From assembly GCF_015207455.1 (NCBI RefSeq), contig NZ_JADEWV010000045.1:1-39036 (forward strand): a stretch of DNA of 39,036 bases, given 5' to 3'. This document shows positions 1 through 8,167 of the stretch, piece by piece. A program made the translations under genes and the position numbers. Positions within the stretch are counted from its first letter, which is position 1; each line of letters opens with the position of its first letter. The notes under the pieces are model-generated. The model searched no databases, had not been told where the DNA came from, and was given only the letters and a program-made list of their open reading frames with translations. Origin of the DNA: Microcoleus sp. LEGE 07076 (GTDB taxonomy: Bacteria; Cyanobacteriota; Cyanobacteriia; Cyanobacteriales; Microcoleaceae).

Positions 1-68
1 GGGTGAAGAGTCATAATAAATTATTTAATATGGTGCGTGATTACACAATCATTCTGCCTATTTAGCGT

Positions 69-106
69 GGCGATGTCTGAGGGGTAAAACCCCTCAGACA
101 TTCGCC
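69..106. repeat. Intergenic hairpin downstream of the SDR/CIA30 gene
   Basis: Two 17-18 nt arms (69-85 and 89-106) are complementary apart from one bulged T, and are separated by a 3-nt A loop. The core is TGTCTGAGGGG / CCCCTCAGACA. It lies 120 bp beyond the end of the reverse-strand gene at 228 and could form in RNA from either strand. There is no clear U-run, so it is either a processed 3' end or a REP-like palindrome rather than a classical intrinsic terminator. Confidence 0.6.
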
Positions 107-123
107 AACAGTCTCTTTCAACC

Positions 124-202
124 GCCGTCTCAATCGATGCGCCGTCTCAATCGATGCGCCGTCTCAATCGATGCGCCGTCTTCGATGCGCCGTCTCAATC
201 GG
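124..202. repeat. 17-bp direct tandem repeat, about 4.7 units
   Basis: The unit GCCGTCTCAATCGATGC occurs perfectly at 124-140, 141-157 and 158-174. A fourth unit (175-188) has lost CAA, and a fifth (189-202) is truncated. There are no spacers, so this is not a CRISPR array. It lies 25 bp beyond the stop codon of the reverse-strand gene at 228. The unit length and uninterrupted array fit a minisatellite-type intergenic repeat prone to copy-number change. Confidence 0.85.
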
Positions 203-227
203 TACACATTGCACCCTACAAACAAAC

Positions 228-1691
228 CTATTTCACCCCAGAAAACAAACCCCCCCAATCTCCCGGAGAACGAGAATTTTCTCCCTCTTTTACCTCAAAA
301 GTAACATTACTAGCATCAGGAATATCCAAAGCCTGCACGCACAACTCTGCAATATCTTCGCGACTGACTTTACCCCGAATATTATCTCCTTGCTCGAAGA
401 TCAAAGCTTTGTCCCCAGGCTCTTCAGTCAAAGCACAAGGTCTGACAACAGTATAAGGTATGCCGCTCGATCGCACGCAATCTTCTCCTTTCAACTTCCA
501 AGTCAAAATTCCCCCCAACATATCATTCATTCTGACAGCCGGCGGTTCCTCTTCCAAAATAAGTCCTGGGCGGCCCGGGCGCGTCACTCCCGCCGAACTC
601 ACCATCACAAATCGCGGCAAAGTCTGCCCGCCATCAGCTTTAATAGATTCTAATTCCAGTTGAAACACACCAGGTGAAAATTTCGGATTCAGCGCGCCAT
701 CGTATTCAAACTTGCTCAGCATTAACTGAAAAGAATAAATACTACTAGCATCAAATTTCGCGCCATCCTTCACAGTCTTCGCGCGGAATACTGGAATTAA
801 CTTATCGAAGGGAACGATGACAGTAATCCAAGTATTGTAAACAGTATCGAACGAATAGCAATAGCCAATACCATCCCATTTAGCCTCGCTCCTCACAATC
901 AACTTGTAGCGCTTACCGTCCCCTTTAACCCGGAGCAGGAGGCCGCTAAATCCTGCGAGATTGACCGGAGGATCGAAATTGCGAGTGCGAACCGAAGCAA
1001 AGCCGCCGGAGTTTGCCGTGGAAACATTGCCGGTGAATATAGCTGTACTGTCTGTAAGGACGATCGAGCTTTCGCTAGTCCCGCCCATCACGATATCGTC
1101 GAGAGCTCCCCAAGTTTCCTTTAAATCTTGGGTAGGTTTTGTGAAGTCAAAAATAGTTTTTTCGCCTGCTTTAATTAGCTGGCTGCGAACAGCTTGCACT
1201 AAATTATTCAAGCCTTTGTATTCGACTATTTCGGGAACATCCACAACTTCCGGCATATAAAACTTGATGCCTTGATAATATTTTTCCCTGGTTGGGGTAT
1301 CTCCTTCAACAGGTTGAACTTTAGTCCCGGTGCAGCAGATAACTGCATCTACGCCCTCAGTTACTAAAGGCGTTAGCGTCTCGGCGAGAGTGATATCTGC
1401 TTCGACTAATTCAACATTTTTTCCGAGAATTTCTGTTGCTCTTTTGATATCTCTGACGAGACAGCGGACTTGATATCCCCGCTGTTGCAGCCGCTTGACA
1501 ACTCGTTTTCCTACCCCGCCAGTCGCACCGGCTACGAGTACGAGTTTAGGTTGGTCTTGTTTCTTGTTGTTGTTGCTTCCGAACAGTTGTTGCAGCCAGC
1601 TAATGCTACCAATGAAGGGAATAACGCCGAAATAAGCCAAGGTTTTGACAAATCTGCCGGCATCCCATTGGGCGGTATTTTTTTCAGTCAC
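228..1691 (-). CDS. Atypical SDR with inserted CIA30 domain (HCF173-like)
   Basis: A 487-residue fusion. Residues 47-160 form a Rossmann start with the GATGGVG dinucleotide-binding loop, as in NmrA/Ycf39-type atypical SDRs. Residues about 180-350 match the beta-rich CIA30 domain (complex I intermediate-associated protein 30; FDFTKPTQDLKETW, then GTSESSIVL). The SDR fold resumes at about residue 358 (FVMVSSAGVTRPGR, then SGIPYTVVRPCAL). Residues 17-35 form a hydrophobic stretch that may touch the membrane. SDR with CIA30 nested inside is the architecture of plant HCF173, which is needed for psbA mRNA translation in photosystem II assembly; a similar role here is inferred. There is no YxxxK catalytic pair, so enzymatic reduction is unlikely. 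It is transcribed alone, with a MITE-like repeat just upstream. Confidence 0.85.
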   Translation of the reverse strand: MTEKNTAQWDAGRFVKTLAYFGVIPFIGSISWLQQLFGSNNNKKQDQPKLVLVAGATGGVGKRVVKRLQQRGYQVRCLVRDIKRATEILGKNVELVEADITLAETLTPLVTEGVDAVICCTGTKVQPVEGDTPTREKYYQGIKFYMPEVVDVPEIVEYKGLNNLVQAVRSQLIKAGEKTIFDFTKPTQDLKETWGALDDIVMGGTSESSIVLTDSTAIFTGNVSTANSGGFASVRTRNFDPPVNLAGFSGLLLRVKGDGKRYKLIVRSEAKWDGIGYCYSFDTVYNTWITVIVPFDKLIPVFRAKTVKDGAKFDASSIYSFQLMLSKFEYDGALNPKFSPGVFQLELESIKADGGQTLPRFVMVSSAGVTRPGRPGLILEEEPPAVRMNDMLGGILTWKLKGEDCVRSSGIPYTVVRPCALTEEPGDKALIFEQGDNIRGKVSREDIAELCVQALDIPDASNVTFEVKEGENSRSPGDWGGLFSGVK

Positions 1692-1724
1692 AGTCGCTTC
1701 CTCAAATTTGGCTCAAATCTACTT

Positions 1725-1871
1725 ATACCAATTTTTTATGAGGCCCCGTAGAATTCGATCTCCCTGGCACACCCCTTAATAAGGGGGGGATAAGATTCCG
1801 ATCAAAGTCCCCCTTGTTAAGGGGGATGCGAGGGGGATCGAGATATGTGCAATGACCCATTAAATTGGTAT
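1725..1871. repeat. MITE-like element with ATACCAATTT termini
   Basis: Perfect 10-bp terminal inverted repeats, ATACCAATTT at 1725-1734 and AAATTGGTAT at 1862-1871, bound a 147-bp non-coding segment. Its core (about 1766-1842) holds GGGGGA-rich palindromes matching, in reverse orientation, the element at 11321-11408. The element fills most of the space between the SDR/CIA30 gene and the phytochrome gene and may have moved the promoter of the former. No transposase is present. Confidence 0.6.
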
Positions 1872-1953
1872 TAGCTGCTTTTGTATTTTAATCTAATTTT
1901 CGATTTGTGCATTTGGGGGCGATCCTCTTCGAGGGCTTCGCTAACGCACTTTT

Positions 1954-4500
1954 TTACTTGACAGTGAGTTTCGGATGAATTTGGTTTAAGGGAATCTCAA
2001 TAATCAACTCGGTTCCATCTCCGGGGGCAGAAATGCAGCTCAATTTCCCGCCGTGTTGTTCCACCACAATTTCGTGGGAAATCGCCAAACCGATCCCCGC
2101 ACCTTTACCCACCGGTTTTGTACTAAAAAACGGGTCAAATATTTTCTGGCGGACTGTTTCTTCCATACCCCAACCGTTGTCCTTTATCCGAACTGCTACC
2201 GCTTTTTCTCCCGGACAAACTTCTGTCACGATCCGAATTTGTCCGTTCTTAGTCTGGCTTTCTTCGCACCCCCATTGCGACGATAAATTATTGTTAGCAA
2301 AGGCATCTTCTACAGCATCAATTGCATTTGTCAGTACATTCATAAACACTTGGTTAATCTCAACTGCGTAACACTCAACCACAGGCAGAGAGCCATATTC
2401 TTTGACCAGATGAATTGCGTGGCGATTCCCTACGGGATAGCTTGGCTTCACGGGCTTCGGTTTGAGTCGGTTGCTCAAAATCAGCAAAGCACTGTCCAAT
2501 CCGTCGTGAATGTCAACTGGCTTAATCTCTGCTTCATCAATTCTAGAAAAGTTTCGCAGCGACTGAACAATCTCCCGGATGCGGTTAGCGCCTACTTTCA
2601 TTGAACCCAGCAACTTCGGTAAATCTTCAGCTATAAACTCTACTTCTGCTGCTTCTATTTCTGCTTGAATTTCTGGCGAAGGCAACGGATAGTGTTCATT
2701 GTAAAGCTGCAATAAATTGATCAGTTTTTCGCTGTATTCGTTGGCATAGGCAAGATTTCCGTAAATGAAGTTAATCGGGTTAGTGACTTCATAAGCTACC
2801 GCCGCTACCAACTGCCCCAAACTTGACATTCTTTCGCTTTGCACCAATTGAGTTTGCGCGCGCTGAAGCTCGGACATCGCTGTTTTTAAATGATTCCTTT
2901 TTTCGCGCTCTCTGGCGACTGATGCTTCTAGTGCTGTATTTAATTTTTTGAACTTGTCGGCTTGGCGCAACACTATATTAATCATTGCTTTTTTTAGTTC
3001 CAATGCAGCGTCTATTTCGCATTGTTTCCAAGGCAATGATTGGCAGCTCACATTTTCTTTCCACAGCTCGAAGGATTTCCGAGGAGACAGTTTTTGGTTG
3101 CCGTGTTCATCTATTTCAACTGGTTTGTTGGGGTTGCCAGCCCAATTTACGGTCTTAATTACTTCCGGCCTAAACCACAAAACGTATATTTTTTGAATCG
3201 GCGATATTGCTACGGCCAAACACCCGCTGACTGTATCTTTAAATTCCTCAGCTTCTGGATAGAATTTGGTCAGCGAGTCTGTATAAAATATTTCGTTTTT
3301 GAGGTTTTTTTGCACCAATTTAATTAAGTGCTTGAGAGATTCTTCTTGAGGTGTTTGTCCGACTCGATAGCAATTGTCTCCAAATATTATTGCTGCTCCC
3401 TGGGCACCCACTGCTTCCAGCAAATTCTGCTGGCATTTAACTAACACTTCTGACAAGTTTTCGGACGTGGATATGTCTTCAAAAATCTTGGTTTGAATAG
3501 ATTTTAAGTGTAGTTTGTAGTCGTAGTCTTCGTTGGCTTCTTTTGATTGCAGTTCTAAGGACATTACTTGTCCGATAAATTCGCAGGCTGCGCGCACTTC
3601 ATAGTTGAGGTATTTTGGTGTATAGTTGTGGCAAGCAATCAATCCCCACAGTTTTTGATCTTTGATTAATGAGATTGACATCGAAGCTACCACGCCCATA
3701 TTTTGCAGGTATTCTATGTGAATGGGAGAAACGCTTCTCAACACGCTGAGACTGAGGTCTAGGGGCTCGTTAGCAATAGCATTTTTGCTGAAAACGAGGG
3801 GAACTGGTTGATAATTAATATCTGGTATCAACCTCAACCAATTTAACAAATACAGTTTTCTGGCTTGTTTGGGAATATCTGAGCTGGGGTAGTTTAAGCC
3901 TAAGAAAGGAGTCAGGTTTTCTGCTTTGTCTTCAGCGATGATAGCGCCGTTGCCTTCGGGGTCGAATTGATAGATCATAACTCTATCAAAGTCGGAAATA
4001 TTCCTGACTTCTTTTACGGTCATTCGGCATAGTTCGTTGAGATGTTTGGCGCTTTGAATTTGGCTGACTGTGGCTCTCACTGAATGGTAAAAGCTAAAAA
4101 TGGAAAGATTTTCTGTGGTGGTTCCCAATTCTAATTCTACTATCAAAAATCCTTCCGATCGGTGGAGTATGCAGTCAAAATCTAAAGATTTGCCTGCTTT
4201 TTGTACCGACAGTTTAATGGGATTGACGGTTTTTAAGTGGTCGTTTTGCAAACAGGCATTGAGTTTTTCTAGCTGCACTCGATCGAAGAATAAGCTCAAA
4301 TTTTGACCGATCGCACTTTTGGCATCGACTCCTAGCAAATCTTGCGTATTTTCACTGACTTGCAGTATTTCTAGTTGAGGTTCTCGTACAACAAGCAGCA
4401 CCCCGTGCGGCTGAATGTGTCCCGATAGGTGAATGGGTTCTTTGTCGCAGTTTGTCAAGTCAACTTCTTCGAGTGCTGGGATTGTGATTTGTCGATTCAT
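1954..4500 (-). CDS. Bacteriophytochrome-type sensor kinase with a Tyr in place of the H-box His
   Basis: An 848-residue red/far-red photoreceptor of order PAS (about 15-125), GAF (about 145-310), PHY (about 325-500), coiled coil, HisKA, HATPase_c. The biliverdin-linking Cys is Cys18 in DLTNCDKEPIHLSGHIQPHG. The GAF domain has PSSDIP, and SVSPIHIEYL without a Cys before the His, so the protein is BphP-like rather than Cph1-like. The PHY tongue has PRKSF. The kinase ATP-binding part looks complete: an N-box (NQVFMNVLTNAIDAVED), DNGWGM, FDPFF and GAGIGLAIS. The H-box reads VAAVAYEVTNPINF where relatives have AHE, so residue 570 is Tyr (TAT, one transition from CAT). Autophosphorylation at the usual site is therefore not expected, unless this is a sequencing error. 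No response regulator lies beside it. Confidence 0.93.
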   Translation of the reverse strand: MNRQITIPALEEVDLTNCDKEPIHLSGHIQPHGVLLVVREPQLEILQVSENTQDLLGVDAKSAIGQNLSLFFDRVQLEKLNACLQNDHLKTVNPIKLSVQKAGKSLDFDCILHRSEGFLIVELELGTTTENLSIFSFYHSVRATVSQIQSAKHLNELCRMTVKEVRNISDFDRVMIYQFDPEGNGAIIAEDKAENLTPFLGLNYPSSDIPKQARKLYLLNWLRLIPDINYQPVPLVFSKNAIANEPLDLSLSVLRSVSPIHIEYLQNMGVVASMSISLIKDQKLWGLIACHNYTPKYLNYEVRAACEFIGQVMSLELQSKEANEDYDYKLHLKSIQTKIFEDISTSENLSEVLVKCQQNLLEAVGAQGAAIIFGDNCYRVGQTPQEESLKHLIKLVQKNLKNEIFYTDSLTKFYPEAEEFKDTVSGCLAVAISPIQKIYVLWFRPEVIKTVNWAGNPNKPVEIDEHGNQKLSPRKSFELWKENVSCQSLPWKQCEIDAALELKKAMINIVLRQADKFKKLNTALEASVAREREKRNHLKTAMSELQRAQTQLVQSERMSSLGQLVAAVAYEVTNPINFIYGNLAYANEYSEKLINLLQLYNEHYPLPSPEIQAEIEAAEVEFIAEDLPKLLGSMKVGANRIREIVQSLRNFSRIDEAEIKPVDIHDGLDSALLILSNRLKPKPVKPSYPVGNRHAIHLVKEYGSLPVVECYAVEINQVFMNVLTNAIDAVEDAFANNNLSSQWGCEESQTKNGQIRIVTEVCPGEKAVAVRIKDNGWGMEETVRQKIFDPFFSTKPVGKGAGIGLAISHEIVVEQHGGKLSCISAPGDGTELIIEIPLNQIHPKLTVK

Positions 4501-4991
4501 TTTCTCTGTTTTGCGGTGTAAAATTTTGACAGGGTTCTATCGATTTTAGATTTCAACTCAAATTGGTGGTTCGAGAATAATCTTATATTGTTTCGATCGC
4601 CTAACTGCTCGATTCCTTGACCGACGCTGACAATGAATCATCCGAGCATCCGCGAGTCGAAAACGATCGAGTCAAAAATCAGCCAACAGTTGTGTTACTG
4701 CTCTACCGACCCCAGCCTTCTAGATTTGTTTGCGGACTTGGCTCTGTAATTGCGATCAGTTATCTAGATCAATTATGCCAGCACTTCTTACGATTCTTCA
4801 AGTATTTTTAATAAGTTACCACAAAGTTAATATTTGTGGTAAGATTTTGCGATCGCGAACAGGGAGACAGAGATGTGTCTTCAGACCGAGCTACTGAGGA
4901 AAATATTAAGTTAAGCTAATGAAGAGAATATCTGAAAGTCAACTCACGTTAAGCTGTTTAAGTATATCCAACAGGCCAGACAATTAGACTA
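4501..4991. other. Divergent intergenic region with a 10-bp palindrome
   Basis: This 491-bp spacer separates the reverse-strand phytochrome from the forward membrane-protein gene, so it must hold both promoters. The notable element is a perfect inverted repeat, TTACCACAAA (4816-4825) and TTTGTGGTAA (4833-4842), with a 7-nt loop. It has no U-run, which suggests an operator or mRNA stem rather than a terminator. The short open frame at 4617-4811 has no recognisable protein character. Confidence 0.5.
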
Positions 4992-5387
4992 ATGCTCGAC
5001 TTCAATACAGTTACTGAGTTTTCCCATACCTACTGCATAGGTATCTGTGCTTTTTTAGTTCCGGCAAACTTGCTGACTACTTTGCAGACAGGGATTTTGA
5101 CCGGACTAAACCGACCTCGAATGCAAGTTTGGGTATCTGCGGTTGTGGCTGGGTTTTGGGCTACAGCAATGTTATTTCATGTTTTTACCTGGTTCGCGAT
5201 CGGAGTAGTAATGCCTCCGACATACATCTTGCTATTTATGGCGATCGCTTGTCTGGCTGTCAATATCTGGGCTGTGGGGCATCCTTCCAGCATGATGCAA
5301 TTAATTAGAGTTGCGGTATCAGCTTTGAGGGGAGGTTTTAGAAGAAAGATGACAGAAATTAGGCAGCGGATTGCGTACAAGATGTAA
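4992..5387 (+). CDS. Small predicted membrane protein, unknown function
   Basis: A 131-residue protein. I see three probable membrane spans, at about residues 14-35, 48-70 and 76-94. A basic cytosolic tail follows (GGFRRKMTEIRQRIAYKM). I do not recognise a family. The first ATG is used; the second half of the protein (VWAVGH-like span end, then an Arg/Lys-rich amphipathic tail) fits an inner-membrane orientation with the C-terminus inside. The gene stands alone between the phytochrome and a gene-poor 650-bp stretch, so context gives no functional hint. Confidence 0.6.
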   Translation: MLDFNTVTEFSHTYCIGICAFLVPANLLTTLQTGILTGLNRPRMQVWVSAVVAGFWATAMLFHVFTWFAIGVVMPPTYILLFMAIACLAVNIWAVGHPSSMMQLIRVAVSALRGGFRRKMTEIRQRIAYKM

Positions 5388-6033
5388 CTGATATAACTGT
5401 CACGGATGTTACGGATTTCAGGAAGAAGGTGTTAGTTATTTAGGAGAGGAGTTGGCTGCGGGAAAGATGAAAGATGTCAGAGAGAATATTGGTTTTTTCT
5501 CAAGTTTTCTCTGGTTCCAAATCTTGAGTTTGAGTCGCGGTTTTATGATAATGCTTATTCCGGTTCGCGATCGCGACAATCTTCATCTTCCCGGCAGCGG
5601 GGATGTTGCAGTTGAGCAGATAGCCGCAGTCGTTTCTGCCGTAATAGTAGCGACATCCGTTGCAAATTGCGGGAGGTTCGATCGCCCTTCGGTAAACGGG
5701 ATAATCCGCAGCCGCCAGCAGTCATTAGTCAGTTGGTAGGGGCTCGCCTGTGAGTGCAGGTTCTCTTATTTGTCAGTAGTTATTAGTCAGATATTTACTG
5801 CACTTTTGCGCTTGTTTTTAAGGTACATAAAAAAACATTCCAGGGATACGGCAATGCCCGAGGCGTGTCCCTACGGGGTTCTATCGATAGGCGGGCGCAG
5901 TTGACAAACCTGCAATCTGCTGTAATAGTTTTGAGCCCATCTTTAACTGACGAGTTATTTGTTTGTCTAAACCCTAATCACTTTTATTCTGACTCACGCC
6001 AACGGTAGTGGCAATATTGAAAACTGTTAACTG
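5388..6033. other. Gene-poor region with degraded sequence and a repeat
   Basis: No convincing intact gene is visible. It holds the Cys-rich reverse-strand remnant described separately (5500-5721) and a common cyanobacterial-style imperfect palindrome, GGGATACGGC to GCGTGTCCC, near 5844-5873. The forward open frame at 5452-5739 is the shadow of the Cys-rich frame. The left boundary follows the small membrane-protein gene; the right boundary is the end of the reverse-strand permease. Confidence 0.5.
5500..5721 (-). pseudogene. Possible remnant of a small Cys-rich (CxxC) protein gene
   Basis: The reverse strand has an open frame of about 73 codons with no ATG, GTG or TTG in a useful place. It contains PPAICNGCRYYYGRNDCGY followed by LLNCN. 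The CxxCRYYYG pattern resembles small Cys-rich proteins common in cyanobacteria, where two CxxC-like pairs suggest metal binding; this match is from memory and is uncertain. After the Cys-rich part the frame runs on without family features to a TGA at 5500-5502. The missing start and the unlike tail suggest a decayed fragment. Confidence 0.3.
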
Positions 6034-6960
6034 CTAACTGTTGACTGTGCTTTTTTGGGATCCGAAGGTAGCGGTTGCTACGCCCAACAGCAGCACAGCA
6101 GCACCTGCGAGTACCGCCGGTGCGGGCACTTCCCGAAACAACAAATAAGCTAAACAACTCGCCGCCACCGGTTCAAACAAGATAGCAAGAGTTACTAGGG
6201 TTGGGGAAATCTGCACTACGGCCCAGTTCAAAATGGTGTGGCCGATTAATTGAGGCAAGACAGCCGTCAACAAAATATAAAAATATACTATGTGCGAATA
6301 ATCGGTGTAACGGGTGCCGAAGGCGAGGGGGAGAGGGAGCAGGACGATCGCAGCAACAGTATAGGCGATCGCGATATAACCGCCAATTCCCAGTCCCCGC
6401 CGCTGAGCTTCCCGCCCCAGCAGCAAATACAAGCTAACCACCCAGGAACCCGCCAGAGCCAGGAAATCGCCCAGGAGTTGGCTGCTGCCGGCCTCCGCTG
6501 CGCCCGCACTCCCGAAGGCGATCGCCATTCCCCCTGCAAGCGCTATAGTAATGCCAGCGATCGACATTTTGCTGAGTTTTTCGCCAAACCAGAAGCGCGA
6601 CAACAGCGCTACCCAAACGGGATTTGTGGTGACGAGGGCTGTGGAAGCTGCGATCGAAGTATAAGAAAGTGAGGTAATCCAGAGAGCAAAGTGCAGAGCA
6701 AGACACAAACCAGCCGCCACAGCATAGCGCCGAGCTCCCGGCTGTAGGGCATTCCACTGAATTTTTGGCCAAGCCGGAAGCAGAATTAAGGCGGATAAAC
6801 TCAAGCGAGAAGCGGCGAGTACCAGACTGAAACCGAGACCGCCCGCGCCTGCTTCCACGTTCGCCAGCCGAATTAAAATGGAAGACGTTGAGACAGCCAA
6901 AACACCGATAATTAACAATAGGGCGATCGACCAATTCTGCGGTTGTTTCGGAAAATTCAT
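6034..6960 (-). CDS. EamA/DMT-superfamily permease
   Basis: A 308-residue inner-membrane protein with about ten hydrophobic spans in two tandem EamA halves. The first half starts at SIALLLIIGVLAVSTSSILI and contains the typical ...SLSYTSIAASTALVTTNPVWVALLSRF helix pair; the second contains the matching PTLVTLAILFEPVAASCLAYLL pair. This is the usual size for drug/metabolite transporters. They export or import small metabolites; the substrate cannot be told from sequence. The stop is followed by a gene-poor region and the start by a four-copy 7-bp repeat, so it is probably a single-gene transcript. Confidence 0.9.
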   Translation of the reverse strand: MNFPKQPQNWSIALLLIIGVLAVSTSSILIRLANVEAGAGGLGFSLVLAASRLSLSALILLPAWPKIQWNALQPGARRYAVAAGLCLALHFALWITSLSYTSIAASTALVTTNPVWVALLSRFWFGEKLSKMSIAGITIALAGGMAIAFGSAGAAEAGSSQLLGDFLALAGSWVVSLYLLLGREAQRRGLGIGGYIAIAYTVAAIVLLPLPLAFGTRYTDYSHIVYFYILLTAVLPQLIGHTILNWAVVQISPTLVTLAILFEPVAASCLAYLLFREVPAPAVLAGAAVLLLGVATATFGSQKSTVNS

Positions 6961-6971
6961 TTTTTCGAGAA

Positions 6972-6999
6972 TTGGTAATTGGTAATTGGTAATTGGTAA
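6972..6999. repeat. Heptanucleotide tandem repeat (TTGGTAA)x4
   Basis: Four perfect copies of a 7-bp unit lie just upstream of the permease start. This is the STRR type of repeat known from filamentous cyanobacteria, and is close in sequence to the longer array at the right end of the window (GTTATTG units). Confidence 0.9.
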
Positions 7000-7240
7000 A
7001 ATCTAGATACCAATCTTTGCAGCCAATCAGAACTTTTAATTTTATCTTACCTTCTCCTCTCTTTCTTCGCGTGCTTTGCGCCTTCGCTGTTCGTTCAAAA
7101 AAAGCCCGATCGCCAATCCTTAAAAATTACCACACTCAAAAACAACAATCAATCTAGAGCGCGCCTAAAATAACCTTAAATCTGTTATAGTTTCCATACA
7201 GCAGCAAACAAAACCCCCCACTTACAAAGTATAACTATCT

Positions 7241-8044
7241 ATGGCTCCTACAGTTTTGATTACAGGCGCTTCTCAAGGAAGTGGCAAAGCAACGGCACTG
7301 TTATTTGCCAGTAAAGGTTACGATGTGGTGATGGTGGCTCGGGAGCCGGAGAGATTGGCAGCAGCAGCGGTTCAGGTGCAGCGCGAAGGCACTTCGGCTG
7401 TCGCGATTGCGGGGGATGTTGGTGACATTCAACAAGTGCGGGCGATCGTCCAAAAAGCCCTAGATGCGTGCGGAAACATCGATGTTTTGGTGAATAATGC
7501 TGGAATTTGTCTCGCAGGGCCGATCGAGCAAACCACCTCTGAAGACTGGCAGCAATTAATGAATACCAATTTTTGGGGCTGCGTTAACACAATTCAAGAA
7601 CTTTTGCCACATTTTCTCGAACGAAAAACTGGTACAATCGTCAATGTTGGTTCCACTGGCGGCAAAATGCCCTTACCTCAAATGACTGCTTATTGCGCCA
7701 GCAAATATGCAGTAACCGGTTTAACAGAAACTTTGCGATTGGAATTGGCGCCCCGAGGCATTCACGTTTCGGCCGTGCATCCGGGCTTGATTAACAGCGA
7801 TTTTTTGGAAAGAGCTCAATTTCGCGATCGAGAGGAATCGGCAGTCGAATTGCGCCGCCAGCAAATGAGCCAAATGCTGAAATCAGACTGGGCAAGTCAG
7901 CCGGAAGATATTGCAAAAGCTATCTGGGATGCAGTAAAAAATCAGCGCCCCGAAGTTACTGTAGGCCCAGCTTTTTTGGCATCGGAAGCTTATCGGTTAT
8001 TCCCCGGTTTAATGCAGTGGGCAATGGCAAAGGGCAACTTATGA
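7241..8044 (+). CDS. Classical short-chain dehydrogenase/reductase
   Basis: A 267-residue NAD(P)-dependent oxidoreductase of the classical SDR type. It has the cofactor loop TGASQGSG (8-15), NNAG (85-88), catalytic Ser138 in NVGSTGG and the Tyr151-x3-Lys155 pair in YCASK. A PG motif follows the active site (HPGLI). The substrate is unknown. A zinc alcohol dehydrogenase starts 123 bp downstream on the same strand, so both may belong to one carbonyl/alcohol redox unit, though a hairpin lies between them. The AT-rich upstream sequence includes TTATAGT-like promoter material near 7185. Confidence 0.92.
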   Translation: MAPTVLITGASQGSGKATALLFASKGYDVVMVAREPERLAAAAVQVQREGTSAVAIAGDVGDIQQVRAIVQKALDACGNIDVLVNNAGICLAGPIEQTTSEDWQQLMNTNFWGCVNTIQELLPHFLERKTGTIVNVGSTGGKMPLPQMTAYCASKYAVTGLTETLRLELAPRGIHVSAVHPGLINSDFLERAQFRDREESAVELRRQQMSQMLKSDWASQPEDIAKAIWDAVKNQRPEVTVGPAFLASEAYRLFPGLMQWAMAKGNL

Positions 8045-8065
8045 AAGTCATCACAGCCCTCATTT

Positions 8066-8121
8066 GGGGCGGGTTCACCTGAATACATACAACTAAAGAT
8101 ACAGACTGTTAAACCCGCCCC
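8066..8121 (+). repeat. Intercistronic hairpin between SDR and alcohol dehydrogenase
   Basis: A perfect 10-bp inverted repeat, GGGGCGGGTT (8066-8075) and AACCCGCCCC (8112-8121), has a 36-nt loop. The GC-rich stem could stall RNase or reduce read-through from the SDR into the dehydrogenase. No U-run follows. Confidence 0.6.
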
Positions 8122-8167
8122 GAATACTCCAAATACTATAACCAGAAACAAACCAGGAAATACTACC

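Noticed and set aside
124-202. Possible CRISPR array
   Set aside because: The 17-bp units are directly adjacent with no spacers, and no cas gene is in the window.
4617-4811. Forward 64-codon open frame upstream of the small membrane protein
   Set aside because: No domain, no ribosome site and low-complexity composition; treated as chance.
5452-5739. Forward 95-codon open frame
   Set aside because: It is antisense to the Cys-rich reverse frame, has no recognisable protein features and no good ribosome site.
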